Positions 1 to 8,892 of a stretch of DNA of 64,000 bases are shown piece after piece. The notes beneath the pieces were generated by a model. The model saw nothing but the letters and a program-made list of their open reading frames with translations, was not told where the DNA came from and did not search any database. Position 1 is the stretch's first letter, and each line of letters starts with the position of its first letter. The position numbers were made by a program, and so were the translations under genes. The stretch comes from Humulus lupulus (Eukaryota; Streptophyta; Magnoliopsida; Rosales; Cannabaceae), in the NCBI RefSeq assembly GCF_963169125.1, contig NC_084798.1:200813481-200877480 (forward strand), read 5' to 3'.

Positions 1-651
1 AATGCAGTGTTACTTCATTTTGAATACTTTGTATTTTTATGTAATTCTTTTGGTTGTTGTTATTTGGGCTACAAAATCAAAGTAGAAGTTGTTGGTATTG
101 TTAGCTTTCTTTTAGGTGATCTTCACATGCAGTATTGGCAATGACAAAACTATTGCAGCCTAGGTATTGATTTGCAACGAATTTTGTTGTAAAATGAAGC
201 CCCAAATCAATGTAATCTATTTTGATGGTCAACTTGATTACTCAAAATTAAGTATTCACATTCAGCAAGCTTTTTGAATTCAATATTCTAGTTTATGCAC
301 GTTGTAAAATAGATATGATCAACAAGTAGTTACATTAATTACCATAACATCACTTGTACAAAAATACAGGCCTAAAAAGCCAAATGTACCTGATCTATAC
401 ATAGCCAATATCATGGTCAGCATGACCCTGTCATGACTCAAAAAACAGATATGATCAACATGTCTATATGATCTGTGCAAAAGGTGATCTGTACATGACT
501 CTAAAATGGTCAACATAACACTTTCATGACTCAAAAAACAACCATCAACCATAACATCCAAATACCAACTTTGCATAACACATAACAGACACCAAAATAC
601 AAGATTAGGCAACTAGTTCAAATTAAAATAAAAAGATGAAACTTCTTCCAG
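1..651. other. Left flank, probably 3' part of the MULE; no gene seen
   Basis: AT-rich sequence next to the C-terminal piece of a minus-strand MULE transposase, so it is probably that element's 3' non-coding part. A short motif around catgactcaaaaaaca occurs at about 431 and 529. Reading frames here are short and show no recognisable domain. No terminal inverted repeat was identified. Confidence 0.3.
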
Positions 652-830
652 TCAGACAGTATCGGGTTGGGCATTCTTTGAACCACTAGTTCCTCCTTTA
701 GCATGTTGTTTCAGCCTTCTTGCCTTCCATTTATGTGTGGCTTCAATAGGTTTCTCCAGTGGTGGACGACCTCGCTTTTTGACCACACGATTATAAATAG
801 GTTGAACAAGAAAAATTCCGATCCAAATTC
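652..830 (-). pseudogene. MULE transposase, C-terminal fragment
   Basis: On the minus strand a frame runs through about 830-655 to a TGA at 652-654. It contains KKRGRPPLEKPIE followed by a basic tail and GTSGSKNAQPDTV. The GRP-plus-basic tail after a zinc knuckle is the usual C-terminus of plant Mutator-like transposases. A very similar tail (GRPKKARRREIDEPPSGSKKA) lies beyond the retrotransposon at about 13635-13700, followed by a CCHC-like knuckle. The piece is therefore separated from the rest of its gene by the Tat element at 917-13526. That both belong to one original gene is inferred from strand, order and the shared target duplication. Confidence 0.6.
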
Positions 831-916
831 ACAAAATAATGACACAACAACTAATCCTAAATCATTCTTTAATCAATGATAAAATTTTCTAGGAAGACAA
901 GAAAGCATAAAGTTTA

Positions 917-1670
917 TGTTATACCCAAATTTCGAGCCGTAGCAAATATGACCTCGAAAGCTGAGTTCGCATTAAATGGTCTCGTGAGGGTTAAGGGTGA
1001 CCTCGAAATGATCTCGATCTCGAATATGGTGACCTCGAAATGATCTCGATCTCGAAGGATAGCTCTGTGAGCCCCTCATCTTCAGAAGCAACTTCGGAGC
1101 AGGGATCTCGAGCTCGATATGCCATCTCGAAAGAAATGTCAGCTCGGGAAGTGTCAGCGGCTCGCACAATGACGTGAAGCCTTGGAGATACGCAATGACT
1201 ACCTTGAATATCTACAAGAGTTGTAGATATGGGATATGATCCTCATTTATTAATGTAAATCCCCAAGAATCGTGGGATATTATTTGGTCAGTTATGCGTT
1301 TCCTGGTCTTCAGGGACGTTTCCTTTTATATCTGATTATAGGCATTTAAAGCCATTTATTTTATTCACAAAAGAGTAACTACCCAAAATATGTGGGATAG
1401 TATTCTGCATCCTTCTCTATAAATAGAGAAGGCATGCACCATTGTAAAGGGAGGATTTTCTGATTCTTGAGAGAAAACTCTGGAGAATTCATGCTAAAGG
1501 ATTGTTCAGAGATAATCTTGAGATTAATAACAGAGACTCGTGGACTAGGCAGATTTAACTGCTGAACCACGTAAAAACCGTGTGTCTGATTCGTTTGTTT
1601 ATTTTAACCATTGTCTTTAATTGTTTGCGTGCTCTCTTCTTTTATCTGTTGGCGAAAAACAGCGTCAACA
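917..1670 (+). repeat. 5' LTR of the Tat element (754 bp)
   Basis: Begins tgttataccca and ends gcgtcaaca. It is 25 bp shorter than the 3' LTR: 23 bp at 998-1020 replaces a 48-bp segment found at 12829-12876. The replacement is a copy of the adjacent sequence at 1029-1051. The only other differences seen by eye are about three substitutions. The internal region starts at 1671 with gtttggtgctttcattgaga; I cannot assign its primer tRNA confidently. Confidence 0.95.
1417..1426 (+). promoter_or_regulatory. TATA box of the 5' LTR
   Basis: CTATAAATAG lies about 245 bp before the LTR end, with CCTTCT on its left and AGAAGG on its right. The whole 22-bp stretch is an imperfect palindrome centred on the TATA box. 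The same arrangement is in the 3' LTR at 13272-13281. This is the probable core promoter of the genomic RNA. Confidence 0.7.
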
Positions 1671-1718
1671 GTTTGGTGCTTTCATTGAGAGCCTCAAGCA
1701 TCCATCCCTGAGAGATTC

Positions 1719-4700
1719 ATGGCTACAAACAATCAGAACACTCCTGAAGAAAATTACCCAAGGCGTCCTGGAAAACAGCCAATGGAGAACCCGGACGCTG
1801 ATGAAAGGAGTGGGTCCTCTGATTCCCGGGGACCACCTCCATAACCAAGGGATGAGGACATGTACTATAACCCTGAGCGTTATGTCCCTATTGTAGAATT
1901 GGAGAATCGGCAGCTGAAACAACTGCTGGCAGATGCCAACAAACGTAACGAGGAGTTGACTAGGATAGCCGCGGAGGCGCAGGTGGCTCAGCCCCCACCT
2001 CCGCGCGAAGACCGAGCCCCTCCTCCAAGGGACGTGCACGTTCCTCCCCGGAAGCCCCGTGGACGTCCACGAAAAAATGCTAACACAAGGAGGCCAGCTC
2101 AGCCTCCAGCACCAACAGAGCCATCTGCTCCTTCTAGGCCTCAGAGGAGTACCCGAGCTCGGGTCCCGCCTAATCCACCCGTGGAAGTGCCTGCAGGAAC
2201 TGAGAACAACCAAGCTCCTGTCGAGGCTCGGACTCAGGTTCCTGGTAGCGCACCAAACGCAACCGGCCCATCTCGGGCAAATTCTGGACCTTCCAGGCCG
2301 AGGCAAGGACGGCAACCACCGTCACCTATACGGTTTCCTCCGTCTCCCATAAGATATCCTTCACCTCCCCGCAGGAACGCTCAACCTGGTCGAGATCAGG
2401 ATCAAGGGCGTACAGGGGAGAGACAAGGAAACGGGGAGACGTTCCAGGGGCGGAAAGGCGCGCCATCCGAGAGAAGTTAGACGTCCCGATCTCGTACTGC
2501 AGTGACGAGGCGACGTAGAAAGGATCCACCACGAAATGACCGATCGATGAGTTTCACTAGCGATGAGTCCGGAGAAACAAGGTCTGTCAGTAAACACGAC
2601 CGGGGTCGTAAAAATACTGGGAATCACAAGAGCCATCCCGACCTGCGCAATCACCTGAATCAGAGCAGGGGAAAGGGAGATCAGACAAACCCGGATCTTA
2701 GGAATCATCTGAATGGGCGTAGAGATCCCTCACGGAGACGCGAGCCTGGGATCGCGATTAATGACTATCAATTCCAAACACCGCCTAAGGACCTAGTACA
2801 AGAAAGGATCGATCAGCTCGAAAAAGCCTTTAGGCTTTTGAAGAATGAGCGAGGAAACGGTCGATATGAGGACTCTGATGAGGAGCTCGAGCTGTTTGCT
2901 CCCAATATTTCTAACACTCAGTTCCCCCAAGGGTTCCGGATTCCTCACGTCCCAGCGTTTGAAGGAAAAACCGACCCATGCAGCCATCTGAGTACATTCA
3001 ACACTATTATGAGAGCTAGTAACGTAGGTTACGAGCTCAGATGTATGTTGTTTCCAACATCATTGGCCGGGCCTGCCAAGAGTTGGTTCGAGAAGTACAA
3101 GAGACATTCTATAACTTCGTGGGATCAATTGTCTAGAGACTTCAAGAAGCAGTTCCGGGCTATGGTGGGAGTCAGACCCGAAGCATCCACTTTGACTAAC
3201 GTCCGACAACAACCAGGCGAAACACTAAAGAGCTACCTGACAAGATTTAATCTAGAGGTCGCCCGAGCTCGTGACGTGGATGACAGCGGGCACTTGATGG
3301 CCATCCGAGCTGGTGTTTTACCCGGGAGTGCACTTTGGGATGACATACAAGGGAAACCGGTGAGGTCGATAACCGAGTTTAACAGACGGGCGCAGAAATT
3401 TGTTAATGTAGAGGAAGCGAGGTCAACACTCAAAGCGACCTCGCAGACCGAAACTACAACGATAAACATTAACTCCGCCTCAACCTCGGTTGACCCTCTA
3501 GTTACACAGCCTGCCTCGGAGAATCCTTCCAAAAGAAAAAAAAGCGAGGGAAATAATCCCGAGACTGATGGAGGAAAGAACAAAAAAGGAGAAAGATATT
3601 TCTCCGTATATAAAGTGCACACCGAGCTCAACGAGTCCCGGGAAAACATATACCTGGCTAATGAAAACCAGGTCCCCTTCAGGCGACCGGATCCTATGAG
3701 GAATCAAAAGTCCAAGAGGGACTCCAGCAAGTATTGTCGATTTCATAGGGACACCGGCCACACAACCGATGAGTGCCGACAGCTAAAGGACGAGATTGAA
3801 GGATTGATCTCGAGAGGTTATTTCCGGCAGTATGTCAAAAACCAGAATACTGGACAGGCTATTGCCAGCCAGAGAGTAGCCGCGCTCCCGGCAACACAGA
3901 ATAATAACTCCCGATCTCGGGATGAGGATAGGCCTCCGCCGATAGATGGAGAGGACGTAATAACCATCTCGGGAGGTCCTCATCTCGCAGGAGGGGGCAG
4001 AAATGCTCAAAAACGATATGTGAATGAGCTGAAGACAGGGGACGGGTCTCCATATGAACCCGAACCAAGGGCACCAAAAAGCCAAAGGGTTGAGACTCAG
4101 CCTATAACCTTCACCGAGGAGGATGCCTCTCACATCCAGTTCCCTCATCATGATCCACTCGTCATCACCCTACAGCTTGCCAACAAAAGAGTGCGCCGAG
4201 TTCTCATAGACAATGGGAGCTCAGTTAACATTCTTTATAAAGCAACCCTAGAGAAAATGGGGCTCTCCCTTCGCAACCTGAGGGCTTGTGCAACCACTTT
4301 GTACGGCTTTTCTGGAGAAGGAACCGCCTGTATGGGGTCCATTGAACTCCCTGTGACCTTGGGAGACTATCCAGTCTCGGTGACCAAGATGATGGAGTTC
4401 GTGGTAGTAGAGTTACCATCTGCCTGCAATGTATTGTTCGGGAGACCCGCCCTGGTCGGGCTGGGGGCAGTTTCATCTGTAAGGCATCTAGCCCTTAAGT
4501 TCCCAACTCCAAGCGGGGTCGGAACATTGAAAGGAGGTCAACTGGCAGGAAGGGAGTGCTACAGCATTTCCTTAAGGGGAAAGAAACAAACAAGCGCGCA
4601 AGCACTTGTTGTCATACAGTATAAAGACGGGACAGTTCTAAAAATTGACGAGGAGATCGATCCAAGGATTGAAGAGAAGATTGACCTCCAACCTTTGGAG

Positions 4701-4784
4701 GAGCTCGAAGAGGTTCAGCTCGATGAATCTAGTCCCTCAAAAAAGGTGAAGGTCGGGAAACACCTCCTAGATGAATCAAAATAG
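1719..4784 (+). CDS. gag: Tat gag-protease frame with two internal stops, ending in a UAG with readthrough context
   Basis: Structural and protease part of the polyprotein. The first ATG (1719) opens the frame; in-frame TAA 1842-1844 and TAG 2478-2480 interrupt it, and it ends at TAG 4782-4784. Downstream pol is in the same frame. The N-terminal part is proline- and arginine-rich. A retrotransposon gag domain (FRIPHVPAFEGKTDP to about DQLSRDFKKQF) lies at about 2930-3160. A zinc-knuckle-like CRFHRDTGHTTDEC is near 3735-3780. The aspartic protease motif VLIDNGSSVNIL is near 4200-4235. The last stop has a leaky context; the other two do not. With such similar LTRs the two internal stops are recent damage, or the functional start is the ATG at 2502, which gives an uninterrupted 760-codon frame. 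Confidence 0.85.
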
Positions 4785-4790
4785 CAATTA
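4782..4790 (+). promoter_or_regulatory. Candidate stop-codon readthrough signal between gag-PR and RT-INT
   Basis: The sequence at the end of gag-PR is UAG CAA UUA. This is an exact match to the UAG-CAR-YYA context that drives readthrough in tobamoviruses, also reported at the pol-env junction of the soybean retroelement SIRE1. There is no frame change: the codons after it encode QLICFLKKNQDVFAWSHSDM, the normal lead-in to Tat reverse transcriptase. Function is inferred; sequence context is direct. Confidence 0.65.
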
Positions 4791-7700
4791 ATTTGCTTTC
4801 TGAAGAAAAACCAGGATGTCTTCGCGTGGTCCCACTCTGACATGGTGGGAATAAGCCCTAATATAGCGAGCCACGCATTGAATATAGACAAAAGCTTTCC
4901 TCCGAAGCAGCAAAAGCGAAGGCAACTGGATGAAGACAGAAAGAAAGCACTAAAGGAGGAGGTGGACAGGCTGAAAGCAAATAATTTTATAAGGGACGCT
5001 TTTTACCCTGATTGGGTGGCCAATCCAGTGTTGGTCCCGAAACCCAATGGGACATGGAGGACGTGCATTGACTACTCAGACCTCAACAAGGCCTGCCCGA
5101 AAGACTGTTTTCCCCTACCGAGAATTGATCAGCTCGTGGATGCCACGGCGGGGCATGGTCTGATGTCATTCATGGATGCCTATTCTGGATATAACCAGAT
5201 TCCCATGCATGCCCCCGACCAAGAGCATACAAGCTTCATTACGGATAAAGGGCTCTACTGCTACAATGTCATGCCATTCGGACTCAAGAATGCCGGAGCC
5301 ACGTACCAGCGGCTCGTAAACATGATGTTCTCAGAGCAAATAGGGAACAACATGGAAGTTTATGTTGACGACATGCTCGTAAAGTCTCAACTTAACAAGA
5401 ACCATGTTGATGACCTCGAAGAGTGCTTTGGCGTGCTCAGAAAGTACAACATGAAGTTGAATCCTCAGAAGTGCACTTTTGGGGTGTCTTCGGGGAAATT
5501 TCTGGGTTTCATTGTCAACTCTCGTGGAATCGAGGCTAATCCCGATAAAACAAAGGCCCTGATCGATATGCCTTCACCTCGGAAGCATAAAGATGTTCAA
5601 AGCTTGACTGGCAGGATGGCAGCTCTGGGCAGGTTCATTTCGAAGTCAACGGACCGCGGTCTCCCGTTCTTCAACTTATTGAAAGGAAGTAAAAAGTTCG
5701 AATGGACAGACGAGTGCGAGCTAGCCTTTCAAGAGCTAAAAAGGCACTTAGCCGAACCACCTATCCTATCGAAACCTGAGACGGGAGAAGTACTGTTCTT
5801 ATATCTCTCAACAACTGAACACGCGATAAGCGCGGTGCTCGTCCGAGAGGAAGAGAGAATACAGAAACCCGTCTACTACATCAGTAAAAGATTACTGGGG
5901 GCAGAGTCAAGGTATCCACTGATGGAGAAACTCGCCCTCAGTCTGATCCACTCATCTCGAAAGCTCCGCCCTTACTTTCAGGCACATCCTATCCATGTAC
6001 TGACAGATCAACCATTAAGGCAAGTCTTGTCCAAACCAGAGGCATCTGGTCGACTCCTTAAGTGGGCTGTTGAGCTCGGACAATTCGAGATCACCTACCA
6101 TCCGAGAACAACCATTAAGGCACAAGCGTTGGCAGATTTTATAGTAGAGTGCACCGGTACAGCCGACGACGAAGTAACAACCACGGCCCACGAGCTGTGG
6201 AAACTTTACGTCGACGGGTCGTCAAATGAAAATGGAGCGGGGGCAGGAGTTATTCTGATCACCCCTGCAGGGAGCAAATTTCACTCTGCATTAAGGTTCG
6301 ACTTTAAAGCATCTAATAATGAAGCTGAGTACGAGGCTTTACTGGCGGGACTACGAATAGCAAAGGAACTCAAGGCCAGAGCTATACATTGCTACAGCGA
6401 CTCTCAGCTCGTGGTTAATCAAATCTTGGGAGAGTATCAGGCTCGTGGCACAAAAATGGCAGCTTATCTGGAGAAGGCAAAGTACGCATTGGAGTTTTTT
6501 GAGTTTTATGCAATCGAACAAGTTCCCCGAGAACAAAACTCAAATGCAGATGCCTTAGCTCGGCTCGCCACTTCCACTGAAAATGAGGAGCTGAATGTTG
6601 TACCCATAGAACATCTGTCAGCACCCAGCATTACTGAGTCAGACAAGGAAGATGTGTGCATGATCGAGACAGAACCGACCTGGATGAGCCCGATCGTTGA
6701 ATACCTCGAAAATGGAATTCTACCCAAAGATCGAAGTCAGGCTCGGAAACTAATGTATCAACTTCCTCGTTACACCATCCTGGATGGAAGGCTATACAGA
6801 AGAGGGTATTCCATGCCATTGCTCAGATGTGTGACTCCCCCCGAGGCAAAGAAGATTATTAGAGAAGTTCATGAAGGGTTTTGCGGAGATCATACCGGGG
6901 GCCATAGCCTATCCAAGAAAATTATACGCCAAGGATATTTCTGGCCAACCATTAAGACGGATTCTTTCGAGTTCGTGAAAAAATGCGACAAGTGCCAGAG
7001 ATTCGCCACGATACCCCGAGCTCCACCTTCCGAACTAACCATGTTGACGTCCCCATGGCCTTTTGCGGTATGGGGCATCGACCTCATAGGCTCACTCCCA
7101 ACTGGCAAAGGAGGAGTAAAGTATGCTGTGGTCGCGGTTGATTACTTCACAAAATGGACGGAGGCTGAACCATTGGCGACCATAACTTCGAAGAAGATCC
7201 TGGATTTCGTGGTAAAGAACATCGTATGCCGATATGGAGTGCCAAGAAAGATTGTGTCTGACAACGGAACCCAGTTTGATTGCGACTTATTTTCCAACTT
7301 TTGTAACAAGAACGGTATAATAAAGAGCTTTTCGTCAGTGGCTCACCCTCAGGCGAACGGTCAGGTCGAAGCCGTTAATAAAACTCTCAAGAGTTCCTTG
7401 AAGAAAAAGTTGGAAGAAGCGAAGGGACGATGGCCTGAGGAATTACCCCAAGTCCTTTGGGGATATAGAACCACAGCTCGGACATCAACTGGGCATACCC
7501 CGTTTTCTCTAGCATACGGCTGCGAGGCAATGTTGCCCATTGAGGTCGAAATTCCGACAATTCGAACTCAGATTTACGACCAAAGTTCCAATCATACTCA
7601 GCTCGAAGAAACCCTAGACTTGATCGAAGAAAAAAGGGAGGAGGCTCAGCTGAGAAATGCTGCTTACCAGCAACGAACAACAAGATATTTCAATAAAAGG

Positions 7701-7916
7701 GTTCGAAGTCGAAAGTTCGGAGTAGGAGACCTGATTTTGAGACGAGTATTCTTAGCAACCCGAGATCCAGCAGCAGGAGTACTCGGGCCAAACTGGGAAG
7801 GACCATACCAGATAGAATCAGTCATCCGCCCTGGCGTATACAAACTTGCGAGATTAGATGGGAACCTCATACCACGAGCATGGAATGGCGAACACCTTAG
7901 ACCATATTATCAATAG
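4785..7916 (+). CDS. pol: Tat pol: reverse transcriptase, two RNaseH domains, integrase
   Basis: Copies the RNA and integrates the cDNA. Numbering from the first ATG (4842), RT spans about residues 55-230 with NPVLVPKPNGTWR, MDAYSGYNQI, MPFGLKNAGATYQR and catalytic YVDDMLV at about 174. A gypsy-type RNaseH follows (RIQKPVYYISKRL, LTDQPLRQVL), then a second RNaseH of archaeal type starting LYVDGSSNENGAGAGV (Asp at about 458), the hallmark of the Tat clade. Integrase has the HHCC region from about 677 (H..G.C..H.GG, CDKCQ). Its DDE triad is at about D747, D807 and E843, with exactly 35 residues between the last two. The frame is open from 4785 to the TAG at 7914-7916 and looks functional. Expression needs readthrough of the UAG at 4782 or initiation at 4842. 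Confidence 0.93.
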   Translation, partial: QLICFLKKNQDVFAWSHSDMVGISPNIASHALNIDKSFPPKQQKRRQLDEDRKKALKEEVDRLKANNFIRDAFYPDWVANPVLVPKPNGTWRTCIDYSDLNKACPKDCFPLPRIDQLVDATAGHGLMSFMDAYSGYNQIPMHAPDQEHTSFITDKGLYCYNVMPFGLKNAGATYQRLVNMMFSEQIGNNMEVYVDDMLVKSQLNKNHVDDLEECFGVLRKYNMKLNPQKCTFGVSSGKFLGFIVNSRGIEANPDKTKALIDMPSPRKHKDVQSLTGRMAALGRFISKSTDRGLPFFNLLKGSKKFEWTDECELAFQELKRHLAEPPILSKPETGEVLFLYLSTTEHAISAVLVREEERIQKPVYYISKRLLGAESRYPLMEKLALSLIHSSRKLRPYFQAHPIHVLTDQPLRQVLSKPEASGRLLKWAVELGQFEITYHPRTTIKAQALADFIVECTGTADDEVTTTAHELWKLYVDGSSNENGAGAGVILITPAGSKFHSALRFDFKASNNEAEYEALLAGLRIAKELKARAIHCYSDSQLVVNQILGEYQARGTKMAAYLEKAKYALEFFEFYAIEQVPREQNSNADALARLATSTENEELNVVPIEHLSAPSITESDKEDVCMIETEPTWMSPIVEYLENGILPKDRSQARKLMYQLPRYTILDGRLYRRGYSMPLLRCVTPPEAKKIIREVHEGFCGDHTGGHSLSKKIIRQGYFWPTIKTDSFEFVKKCDKCQRFATIPRAPPSELTMLTSPWPFAVWGIDLIGSLPTGKGGVKYAVVAVDYFTKWTEAEPLATITSKKILDFVVKNIVCRYGVPRKIVSDNGTQFDCDLFSNFCNKNGIIKSFSSVAHPQANGQVEAVNKTLKSSLKKKLEEAKGRWPEELPQVLWGYRTTARTSTGHTPFSLAYGCEAMLPIEVEIPTIRTQIYDQSSNHTQLEETLDLIEEKREEAQLRNAAYQQRTTRYFNKRVRSRKFGVGDLILRRVFLATRDPAAGVLGPNWEGPYQIESVIRPGVYKLARLDGNLIPRAWNGEHLRPYYQ

Positions 7917-8120
7917 TGTAGGAAGTGTCGCCCGTAACCATGATTTTCTGTACTTAGTTTGTTTTTGAATTTCAAATAAAGGGTCAACTTTGTTTCACAT
8001 GTAACTTATTTTTATTTTTGCAATCTCTCTTAATTTAATAACCTATGGTCACACTCATAGGATATTAAGGGGGCAACATTGGTATACATACCTCTAGCTT
8101 TAAAAAAAAAAAAAAAAAAT

Positions 8121-8400
8121 ACAAAAAGTATTTGGATACAACCAAATACGCGAGCTTAGATAGTTCGGACTTAACCGAGTTATCAAAAACAAAAAAATAT
8201 TTGGATATAACCAAATACGCGAGTTTAGATAGTTCGGACTTAACCGAGCGAGCTTAGATAGTTCGGACTTAACCGAATTATAAAAAAACATTAAGTATTT
8301 GGAAATAACCAAGTACGCGGGCTTAGATAGTTCGGACATTACCGAGCTACCAAAAACCAAAAACGTTTGGAATTAACCAGATGTGCAAGCATAACAGGTT
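8121..8400 (+). repeat. Tandem repeat downstream of pol (units about 60-80 bp)
   Basis: Degenerate copies of a unit built from tatttggata..accaaatacgcgagctt followed by agatagttcggacttaaccgag occur about four times, with one short copy lacking the first half. Tandem repeats between pol and the 3' LTR are known in Tat/Ogre elements, where they can seed satellite DNA. A poly(A) stretch precedes them near 8101-8119. Confidence 0.8.
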
Positions 8401-8892
8401 TGGAACAAACCAGCCAAATTATCGATCAATGATGAATGGGAGCCTAAACCCGTCACAAAATATGTCGAGATCGAGGCTGGAACATCTTAAAATAGTTTCG
8501 AACTCATAACCTCGGAGCTAAGATACTAAGGATGAGGAAAAGTGACTAAAAAGATTAACCAAATCATTCATATTACATGCCATATAAGTACTTTTCAGTT
8601 CATGGTTACAGTAATGTCCGACCTTGATAAATAACGAGGTTGGAAACGGATAAATCGAATAAACTATGCATGAATGCATCGAATTTCGAGCCTAAATCCA
8701 AACTATGTTTGTATGCATAAATAAACATAACCTGTCCATCAATTATAAAAATATGCAAAATATTTCGAACCAAGAAATGTAAGTATATAAAAGAATAATA
8801 AAGGGAATTGTATCAACCCCGTGGGCACAAGTTGAAATAATTACAGAAATAATGGGACGCAGCCCCGAAAACTGATCTCCCCGAGGTCAGAT
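8401..8892. other. Internal spacer of the Tat element; no coding region seen
   Basis: AT-rich spacer between the tandem repeats and the 3' end of the antisense gene. It should hold that gene's 3' untranslated region and polyadenylation signals on the minus strand. I see no domain-bearing frame. Confidence 0.5.

Noticed and set aside
319..612. 97-codon minus frame
   Set aside because: Built over a repeated catgactcaaaaaaca word; no domain and probably MULE non-coding DNA.
1842..2480. Readthrough signal at the first two gag stops
   Set aside because: Contexts are UAA CCA AGG and UAG ACG UCC, which do not match UAG-CAR-YYA; treated as damage or upstream of the true start.
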